Shown: positions 57,909-64,000 of the stretch, piece by piece
Position numbering within the stretch: position 1 is the first letter of the stretch
Layout: each line of letters starts with the position of its first letter
Assembly (NCBI GenBank): GCA_036496385.1
Contig: DASXLD010000070.1
Coordinates: 1-64,000, forward strand
Direction of reading: 5' to 3'
Length of the DNA stretch: 64,000 nt
Origin: Schlegelella_A sp036496385
GTDB taxonomy: Bacteria; Pseudomonadota; Gammaproteobacteria; Burkholderiales; Burkholderiaceae_C
Translations under genes and position numbers: made by a program
Notes under the pieces: model-generated
The model's input: the letters and a program-made list of their open reading frames with translations, nothing else
Told to the model about the DNA's origin: nothing
Database searches by the model: none

Positions 57909-60380
57909 TCAGCCGCGCTCGACTTCCCTCTCCATCTCCTTCAGCATCCGCTCCAGCCTGTCCTTGAGCTTTTCGGTCGTCAGCTTCTCGCGGAAGCGCT
58001 CGACCATCAGCGGCAGCGCGAACGGGCTCGGCACGGCGAGGTCGACGAAGACGACCTTCTGCTCGCGCATGCGCCTCAGCACCTCGCGCAGCCGCTTGAT
58101 GTCGAGCTCCTGGCTCAGCACCTCGCTTTCGGCCTGGCCGAGCAGCATGTTTTCGCCGTCGTACTTGCGAAACACCTCATAGAAGAGCGAGCTCGACGCC
58201 TGCAGCTGGCGGGTCGACTTCGGCTGCCCCGGATAGCCCTGGCTGATCAGCCCGGCGACGCGGGCGATCTCGCGGAAGCGCCGCCGCGCGAGCTCGCTCG
58301 AGTTGAGGCTCGCGAGCACGTCGTGCAGCAGCTCGCCCTCCTCGAACAGGCTCTGGTCGACGAGCGGCGCTGGATCGACCGGCGTGGCCGAGAGCAGCTC
58401 GAGGCCGTAGTCGTTGATGACGATCGAGAACGTGTTCGGCTGCTCCTTTGAAAGCCGCCACGCGAGCAGGCTGCCGAGGCCGATGTGGGCGTTGCGGCCC
58501 GCGAAGGGGTACAGAAAGAGATGCCGTCCCTCACGCGAGTCGAGCTTCTCGATCAGCAGCGTCTTCGCCGTCGGAATGCGCGACAGCGCCATTTGCGTCT
58601 CGAGCATCGGCCGCGCCGCCGCCAGCTCCGGATCGAAGAAGTCGCCCTGCGCCGCATCGGCGAGCACTTCCGTCACCGAGTCGGCGAGCTCGCTCGAGAG
58701 CGGCATCTTCGCGCCGGCCCAGGCGATCATGAACGCCTTCCTGCCCTCGGCGCGCCTGACGTAAGCGGTCATCTCCTCGGCGCGGACGAACTCGAGCGTG
58801 CGGCCGGCGAAGACGAAGCAGTCGCCCTTCTTCAGCCGCGCGACGAAGCCTTCCTCGACGACGCCGATCTTGCCGCCCGAGAGGTACTTCACCTGCACCG
58901 ACGCGTCGCTGACGATCGTGCCGACGTTGAGCTTGTGGCGGCGCGCGATCGCCCGGTTCGGCACCCGGTAGATGCCGCCCGCCTCGACGACGCGGTGGTA
59001 TTCGGGATACGCGTACAGGCTAGCGCCGCCGCGGACGACGAAGTCGAGCGCCCACTGGAACTCGGGCGCCGTCAGCTTGCGGTATGCCCAGGCGCCCTTC
59101 ACCTCGGCGTACATCTCGTCGGCGCTGAAGCCGCCGCCGAGGGCGATCGTCACCAGGTGCTGGACGAGGACATCGAAGGGCTTCTCGGGCACGGCGCGCT
59201 TCTCGATCCGGCCCGCGATCGCCGCGCGCCGCGCCGCGACCGCCTCGACGAGCTCGAGCGTGTTGGTCGGCACCAGCGTGATGCGGCTCGGCCGCCCGGG
59301 CGCGTGGCCGCTTCGCCCGGCGCGCTGCAACAGGCGCGCGACCCCCTTCGCCGAGCCGATCTGGAGCACGCGCTCGACCGGCAGGAAGTCGACGCCGAGG
59401 TCGAGCGATGAGGTCGCGACCACGGCCTTCAGCCGCCCTTCCTTCAAGCCGAGCTCGACCCAGTCGCGCACCTCCTTGTCGAGCGAGCCGTGGTGCAGTG
59501 CGACGACGCCGGCCCAGTCGGGACGCGCTTCGAGGATGAGCTGGTACCACGCCTCGGCTTGCGAGCGCATGTTGACGAAGACGAGCGTCGTCGCCGAGCG
59601 CTCGATCTCGTCGACGACGGGAAGCTGCATCTGCTTGCCGAGATGGCCGCCCCACGAGAAGCGGCCCGGGTTCACGGGCAGCAGGGTATCGATGACGAGG
59701 TTCTTCTCGATCCGGCCGCGCACGATCCGGCCGCGCTCGTGGCCGAGCAGGACGTGCATCGCCTCGTCGAGGTTGCCGAGCGTCGCCGACAGGCCCCAGA
59801 CGACGAGCCCGGGGTTCCAGCGCTTCAGCCGCGCCAGCGCGAGCTGCACCTGGACGCCGCGCTTGGTGCCCATCAGCTCGTGCCATTCATCGACGACGAC
59901 GGTGTGGATCGCGGCGAGCTCGTCGCGCGCCGATTCGCGCGTCAGCATCAGGCTGAGCGATTCCGGCGTCGTCACGAGCGCGGTCGGGAAGCGCCGGTCC
60001 TGCTTCGCGCGCTCGGCCGGCGCGGTGTCGCCGGTGCGGATGCCGATCGACCATGACAACGCCAGGTCGACGGCCGGTGCGCGAAGCGCGCGCGCCGAGT
60101 CGGCGGCGAGCGCACGCATCGGCGTCAGCCAGAGGACGCCGAGGGGCGGCGCCGAGGCACCGTGCATCGGCACGCCGAGCCCGGCCGCGCGCGCGAGTGC
60201 GCCGAACCAGACGGCGTAGGTCTTGCCCGATCCGGTGGTCGCGTGCAGCAGGCCGCTCGTGCCTTCGGCCATCGCCGCCCAGACCTCGCGCTGGAAGGCG
60301 AACGGCTGCCAGCCCTGCTCGGCGAACCACGCCTCGGCCGGAGAAGTGGCGGCGGCGGCCGAAGAGGAACCGAGGTCCAT
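57909..60380 (-). CDS. Ligase-associated DEXH-box DNA helicase (Lhr-like core)
   Basis: The 823-residue helicase begins at ATG 60380. Motifs: Walker A TTGSGKTYAV (about 43-52), LTPMRALA (Ia), DEWHELMG (II, DEXH type, about 151-158), LSATLGN (III), TSSLDLGVDFLPVE (V) and QRAGRSGHAPG (VI, about 350). After the RecA domains comes the Lhr winged-helix/beta-barrel core and an alpha C-terminal region. Such helicases unwind or translocate 3'-5' on DNA in a damage-response set with an ATP-dependent DNA ligase, an exonuclease and a phosphoesterase. The ligase is 2 kb away on the same strand; exonuclease and phosphoesterase are not between. Confidence 0.92.
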   Translation of the reverse strand: MDLGSSSAAAATSPAEAWFAEQGWQPFAFQREVWAAMAEGTSGLLHATTGSGKTYAVWFGALARAAGLGVPMHGASAPPLGVLWLTPMRALAADSARALRAPAVDLALSWSIGIRTGDTAPAERAKQDRRFPTALVTTPESLSLMLTRESARDELAAIHTVVVDEWHELMGTKRGVQVQLALARLKRWNPGLVVWGLSATLGNLDEAMHVLLGHERGRIVRGRIEKNLVIDTLLPVNPGRFSWGGHLGKQMQLPVVDEIERSATTLVFVNMRSQAEAWYQLILEARPDWAGVVALHHGSLDKEVRDWVELGLKEGRLKAVVATSSLDLGVDFLPVERVLQIGSAKGVARLLQRAGRSGHAPGRPSRITLVPTNTLELVEAVAARRAAIAGRIEKRAVPEKPFDVLVQHLVTIALGGGFSADEMYAEVKGAWAYRKLTAPEFQWALDFVVRGGASLYAYPEYHRVVEAGGIYRVPNRAIARRHKLNVGTIVSDASVQVKYLSGGKIGVVEEGFVARLKKGDCFVFAGRTLEFVRAEEMTAYVRRAEGRKAFMIAWAGAKMPLSSELADSVTEVLADAAQGDFFDPELAAARPMLETQMALSRIPTAKTLLIEKLDSREGRHLFLYPFAGRNAHIGLGSLLAWRLSKEQPNTFSIVINDYGLELLSATPVDPAPLVDQSLFEEGELLHDVLASLNSSELARRRFREIARVAGLISQGYPGQPKSTRQLQASSSLFYEVFRKYDGENMLLGQAESEVLSQELDIKRLREVLRRMREQKVVFVDLAVPSPFALPLMVERFREKLTTEKLKDRLERMLKEMEREVERG

Positions 60381-60486
60381 GCAGGAGGATGGCGGCGAAG
60401 TGGCGAATGACAAGTTGCGAACGACCTTAGCAGAGCGATGCCGCCGCGCCGCCAGGAGGAGGCCGCGACGCGCAGTAGGCCGAGCG

Positions 60487-61308
60487 TCAATCGGCAGCGA
60501 TCCAGCCTTCGACAAGGTCGACGTCGTCCGGCATGCCGTAGCGGTCGCGACTCGACGCGATCGCCGCCTGCGCCAGGCAGAGCACGGCGTCGAGCCGATC
60601 GCCGCCGACATCGTCGAGCAAGGCAGCGCGCAGGGCGGGCTCGCAGGCGAGCGCGAAGCCGAACCGCGCGCGCCCTTCTTCGAGCCCGGCGACGATCGCC
60701 TCGCGCGCGACACGGCGATCGTCGAGCGCGCTGTTCTTGTACGAGCTGCGACCGACGAGCGCGTGGGCGAGGCGGCGCGGATACGCCTCGAGCGCGATCC
60801 GCGATGGATCGCCGCCACGGCCGAGGGCCGGGATCGTCACACCGGCGGCGACCAGGCGCGCGACGCCTTCGTAGTACATCAAGCCGACCGGGACGTAGCG
60901 GGTCTGCATCGGGCTCGTCGAGACCACCGAAGACGCAGCGTCGGTGCGACGGTGTAGCAGCCGCGCGCCCGCGGGCCTTGTGTTGCCCCACGCATCGATG
61001 AACTCGCGCCACGCCATCCGGGTCGGGCAGCGCCGGCGCACTGCGGCGATGACGGTGGCGGCGTCGTCGCCGAATGCGTGCGCCTCGACGAACGCGCGTG
61101 GCAGGCCGAACGGAAAGTCGAAGCCGCCGAGCCACGGGCCCGCGGTTCGCAGCCAACCCTCGAACGCCGCGAGCGTCGCGACTTCGGCGACACCATCGAC
61201 TGACAGCCGCGCGCCGTCGAGCCGCCCGGTCGCGATCGTGATGGGCTTCTGGCGTGACGGGTTGCAGCTGAAGTCGATGCCGGCGAGGGCGAGGGCAAGG
61301 GCAGACAT
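60487..61308 (-). CDS. DUF429-family protein
   Basis: This 273-residue protein has a DUF429 core: the early AGIDFSCNPSRQKPI strand (RNase H-like), the GGFDFPFGLPRAFV segment, RIALEAYPRRLA and GGDRLDAVLCLAQAA near the C-terminus, with acidic residues as possible metal ligands. The RNase H-like fold suggests a nuclease or related function, but no activity is proven. It lies 106 bases upstream of the helicase gene and is divergent from the asparaginase gene. It is not a normal member of the ligase-associated set. Confidence 0.82.
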   Translation of the reverse strand: MSALALALAGIDFSCNPSRQKPITIATGRLDGARLSVDGVAEVATLAAFEGWLRTAGPWLGGFDFPFGLPRAFVEAHAFGDDAATVIAAVRRRCPTRMAWREFIDAWGNTRPAGARLLHRRTDAASSVVSTSPMQTRYVPVGLMYYEGVARLVAAGVTIPALGRGGDPSRIALEAYPRRLAHALVGRSSYKNSALDDRRVAREAIVAGLEEGRARFGFALACEPALRAALLDDVGGDRLDAVLCLAQAAIASSRDRYGMPDDVDLVEGWIAAD

Positions 61309-61349
61309 CGGCGGCGATTGTTGTCGATGCTCACGCTACAGTCCGGACC

Positions 61350-62411
61350 ATGTCGACCCCGCAGCCGGCCAATCCGATCCTCGTCGAAGCCATGCGCGGC
61401 GGCGCGCGCGAGTCGGCGCATCGCGGCGCGGTCGTCGTCGTCGATGGCGACGGCAAGCGTGTCGTCGGCCTCGGCGACGTCGTGCGACCGGTCTTTCCGC
61501 GCTCCGCGGTGAAGCTCCTGCAGGCGATTCCGCTCGTCGAGAGCGGCGCTGCGGAACGCCTCGAGCTCGACGACCAGGAGCTCGCCATCGCCTGCGCTTC
61601 GCACAACGGCGAGCCGCAGCACGTCGCCGTCGTCGAACGGATGCTCGCCAAGGCCGGCCTCGACGCGAGCGCGCTCGAATGCGGAACGCATTGGCCGCGG
61701 CTCGGCCCGGTTGCCTACGCGATCGCCGCCGACCATCGCGAGCCGGGCCCGCTGCACAACAACTGCTCCGGCAAGCACGCCGGCTTTCTCTGCCTCGCCT
61801 GCATGCTCTCGGGCGGCGGCCACGTGCGCCAGTACGCGAAGGGCTACGTCGCGCCGCGCCATCCGGTAATGCGCGCCGTCACCGAGGCGCTGCAGGCGAC
61901 GACCGGCCACGACCTGGCCAAGGCGCCGCGCGGCATCGACGGCTGCTCGATCCCGACCTTCGCGATCCCGCTCGACGCGCTGGCGCTCGCGTTCGCGCGC
62001 ATCGGCACCGGCACCGGGCTTCGCCCCGGCCATGCGCGCGCGGCGGCGCGGCTGCGCCAGGCAGTCGCGAGCGAGCCCTTCATGGCGGCCGGAAGCGACC
62101 GCTTCGACACCACCGTGATGGCGGCGCTCGGCGAGCGGGTCTACTGCAAGGTCGGCGCCGAGGCGGTGTTCTGCGCCGCCTTTCCCGAACGCGGCCTCGG
62201 CGTCGCGATCAAGATCGACGATGGCAACACCGCGCGCGCCGCCGAAGTCGCGATGGCAGCCGCGATCGAGGCGTTGGTGGAGCTCGACGACGAGGAACGA
62301 TCGCTCGTTCGCCACCTGAGCGACGTCAGCCTGCGCAACTGGAACGGCATCGAGGTCGGGGCGCTGCGCGCGACCGACGAGCTTCGCGACGCCCTGGCAA
62401 GGGGCCGCTAG
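61350..62411 (+). CDS. Asparaginase (type III, Rhizobium-type)
   Basis: The 353-residue enzyme matches the thermolabile AnsA-type family of asparaginases: RGAVVVVDGDGKRV, PVFPRSAVKLLQAIPLVESGAA, the CASHNGEPQHV (about 80-90) and HNNCSGKHAGFLCLA (about 135-150). Unlike type I/II enzymes it has no TGGT motif. It hydrolyses L-asparagine to aspartate in the cytoplasm. TACAGT at 61337-61342 lies only 7 bases from the ATG, so the transcript might be leaderless. It is inserted between the helicase and ligase genes on the opposite strand. Confidence 0.88.
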   Translation: MSTPQPANPILVEAMRGGARESAHRGAVVVVDGDGKRVVGLGDVVRPVFPRSAVKLLQAIPLVESGAAERLELDDQELAIACASHNGEPQHVAVVERMLAKAGLDASALECGTHWPRLGPVAYAIAADHREPGPLHNNCSGKHAGFLCLACMLSGGGHVRQYAKGYVAPRHPVMRAVTEALQATTGHDLAKAPRGIDGCSIPTFAIPLDALALAFARIGTGTGLRPGHARAAARLRQAVASEPFMAAGSDRFDTTVMAALGERVYCKVGAEAVFCAAFPERGLGVAIKIDDGNTARAAEVAMAAAIEALVELDDEERSLVRHLSDVSLRNWNGIEVGALRATDELRDALARGR

Positions 62412-62464
62412 CTCAGAGGCTCCGTCGCAGGAAGATCGGCAACCGCCCCCTGGGCACGCTCGGC

Positions 62465-64000
62465 TCAGCCCGGCGGCCATTCTGCGGCCGCGCCTTGCCA
62501 CAGCGACAGCAGCGCCTCGAGCTCGGCGAGCGTGTCGGCCTCGTGCAGCGGCTTGTCGGTGCGGATGCGCAGCATGCGCGGGAAGCGCACCGCGATGCCG
62601 CTCTTGTGGCGCGCGCTCCGGTTGATGCCCTCGAAGCCGAGCTCGAAGACCAGCGTCGGACGGACGCTTCTCACCGGCCCGAACTTCTCGAGCGTCGTCT
62701 GCCGGACGACGCGGTCGACGACGCGGAACTCCTCGTCGCTGAGCCCCGAGTACGCCTTCGCGAACGGCACCAGCTGGAGCGAATCGTCGGCCGGCGGCTC
62801 GCGTCGGGCGATGGCATCGATGGCCTCGGCCGCCTCGGCGGCGTCGGCCGGCCGGCGATTCCAGACCGCAAAGGTGTAGTCGGTGTAGACACTGGCACGG
62901 CGACCGTGGCCGGCCTGGGCATAGATCAGCACGCAGTCGACGCTGAGCGGATCGATCTTCCACTTCCACCACGTGCCGCCGGCGAGGTCGTCCTGTTTCC
63001 TGCGGCCGGTACCGTAGCGCGCGTCGCGGTGCTTGAGCATGAAGCCCTCGACGCCGCGCGCGCGCGATTCGCGGCGAAGCGTCGCCAGCGCAGACCAGTC
63101 GTCGGCCGCTTCGATCGGCGACAGGCGCAGGCGGGCGTCGCGCTCGGCGGCGCCGATGGCAGGCCCGGCCCCGACGAGCGCCGACTCGAGCAGCTCGCGC
63201 CGCTCCTGCTGTGGCCGCTCGCGGACGTCGATGCCTTGCCATTCGAGCAGGTCGTAGGCGATGTAGCCGACCGGCGCATCGGCGAGCACCTTTTTGGTCA
63301 AGACCTTTCTGCCGATGCGCTGCTGCAGGAGCGCAAACGGCGCGACGCGACCGTCCTTCCAGACGACGATCTCGCCGTCGAGCACGGTGCCATCGGGCAA
63401 CGGACGCACGAGCTCGACGATTTCGGGGAAGCGTTCGGTGACGAGGTCCTCGCCGCGCGACCAGATCCAGACCTGGCGCGCGCGCTTGACGAGCTGGGCG
63501 CGGATGCCGTCGTACTTCCACTCGACGATCCAGTTCGCGGGTACGCCGAGCCTGGCCGCGAGCTCGCCCTCCGCGAGCTCGAGCGAATGAGCGAGAAAGA
63601 AGGGATACGGCTGGCCGATGTCGAGCGGGCCGGGCTCGCTCGATGCGGCGAGCTGCAGGTAGCGCTCCGGCGTCGGCGCAGCGCGCTTGTCGGTGTAGCC
63701 CATCATCCGCTGGGCGACGAGCTTGGCGTCGATGCCGGCGCCCTCGGCGAGCGCGCGCTGGACGAGCAGCTTGCTGACGCCGACGCGGAATTCACCCCCG
63801 ATCAGCTTGTTGAGGAGAAATCGCTCGGCGCTGTCGAGCTCGTCCCAGTACGACGAAACGCGCGCCGCCTGCTCGGCAGGCGCGAGCCCACGCAAGGTCA
63901 GAAGACGCTCTTCGACCCAGTCCGCAAGGCCCAAGTCGCTTCGGCGCGACGGCGGCGGCAGCACGTGGGCGACGGTCTCGGCGAAGTCGCCGACCGCCTG
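62465..64000 (-). CDS. ATP-dependent DNA ligase (5' end outside window)
   Basis: The frame stays open to the window edge (residues GDFAETVAHVLP are encoded at 63965-64000), so the start lies beyond 64000 and about 510 residues are seen. The N-terminal helical domain is followed by the nucleotidyltransferase domain: motif I WKYDGIRAQL with adenylated Lys, motif III-type DGEIVVWKDG, and EGFMLKHRDARY, then an OB-fold with DPLSVDCVLIYAQ and the family-typical VFELGFEGINRSARHKSGIAVRFPRMLRIR. This matches ligases partnered with the DEXH helicase. The downstream gene on the same strand is normally the helicase, but here an asparaginase and DUF429 gene intervene. Confidence 0.92.
   Translation of the reverse strand, partial: QAVGDFAETVAHVLPPPSRRSDLGLADWVEERLLTLRGLAPAEQAARVSSYWDELDSAERFLLNKLIGGEFRVGVSKLLVQRALAEGAGIDAKLVAQRMMGYTDKRAAPTPERYLQLAASSEPGPLDIGQPYPFFLAHSLELAEGELAARLGVPANWIVEWKYDGIRAQLVKRARQVWIWSRGEDLVTERFPEIVELVRPLPDGTVLDGEIVVWKDGRVAPFALLQQRIGRKVLTKKVLADAPVGYIAYDLLEWQGIDVRERPQQERRELLESALVGAGPAIGAAERDARLRLSPIEAADDWSALATLRRESRARGVEGFMLKHRDARYGTGRRKQDDLAGGTWWKWKIDPLSVDCVLIYAQAGHGRRASVYTDYTFAVWNRRPADAAEAAEAIDAIARREPPADDSLQLVPFAKAYSGLSDEEFRVVDRVVRQTTLEKFGPVRSVRPTLVFELGFEGINRSARHKSGIAVRFPRMLRIRTDKPLHEADTLAELEALLSLWQGAAAEWPPG

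Noticed and set aside
1..64000. CRISPR arrays, tRNA or rRNA genes, insertion sequences, prophage attachment sites
   Set aside because: No regular repeat-spacer pattern, cloverleaf, transposase motif or integrase gene was seen on either strand; repeats found are within coding regions.

Overview
The window is a gene-dense, GC-rich bacterial chromosome segment with almost no intergenic space. The exosortase B / EpsDEFG locus, the split UxaA-type dehydratase, the type III asparaginase and the general gene style suggest a betaproteobacterium (Burkholderiales or a relative). This is an inference from gene content; no rRNA or tRNA is present to confirm it.

Layout. (1) 1-6.6 kb: the end of a carbamoyltransferase gene and a small partner, convergent with a translationally coupled exopolysaccharide/exosortase operon read leftward (epsD-epsE-epsF-epsG-xrtB). 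(2) 6.9-12.7 kb: housekeeping genes: an S41 processing protease with a clear terminator, a MoeB/ThiF-like adenylyltransferase, a two-subunit UxaA-family lyase, a LOG-family protein and arginase. (3) 12.7-18.8 kb: AsmA-like protein, a small Pro-rich protein, a membrane-anchored TIR protein, Ku, a thioredoxin-like protein, a secreted protein built of 11-residue repeats, and exonuclease III. (4) 18.8-36.6 kb: seventeen tightly packed leftward genes. They combine a proton-channel motor (MotA/TolQ-like, two ExbD-like, AgmX/PglI-domain protein), TPR envelope proteins and beta-barrels resembling the Myxococcus Agl/Glt machine with an extracytoplasmic redox module: an HzsA-related multiheme lipoprotein, a second heme lipoprotein, TlpA-like thioredoxin, DUF4266, DUF3570 and the flavin transferase ApbE. 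This is the most interesting part of the window. (5) 36.8-40.6 kb: DUF3667 protein, cytochrome b561, a coiled-coil membrane protein, a flavin monooxygenase-like protein and a DUF1566 protein. (6) 40.6-48.8 kb: a three-gene phosphorelay: a 2260-residue hybrid histidine kinase with about ten GAF domains, a free HPt protein and a response regulator fused to a class III nucleotide cyclase. (7) 49-57.9 kb: an atypical SDR, DUF1272, a di-heme cytochrome c, a CoA-transferase remnant, a Tat-exported BBE-type flavoprotein, a TPR protein, an adhesin-E-like protein and a solute-binding protein. (8) 57.9-64 kb: the ligase-associated DEXH helicase and its ATP-dependent DNA ligase (cut by the window end), separated by a DUF429 gene and an asparaginase gene.

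How they work together. The eps genes should synthesise and export a polysaccharide and process PEP-CTERM-type proteins. The 17-gene block reads as one transcriptional unit that could couple proton flow through a Tol/Agl-type motor to an envelope-spanning assembly carrying hemes and possibly flavin; its function cannot be read from sequence. Ku, the Lhr-like helicase, the ligase and exonuclease III form a scattered DNA-repair set.
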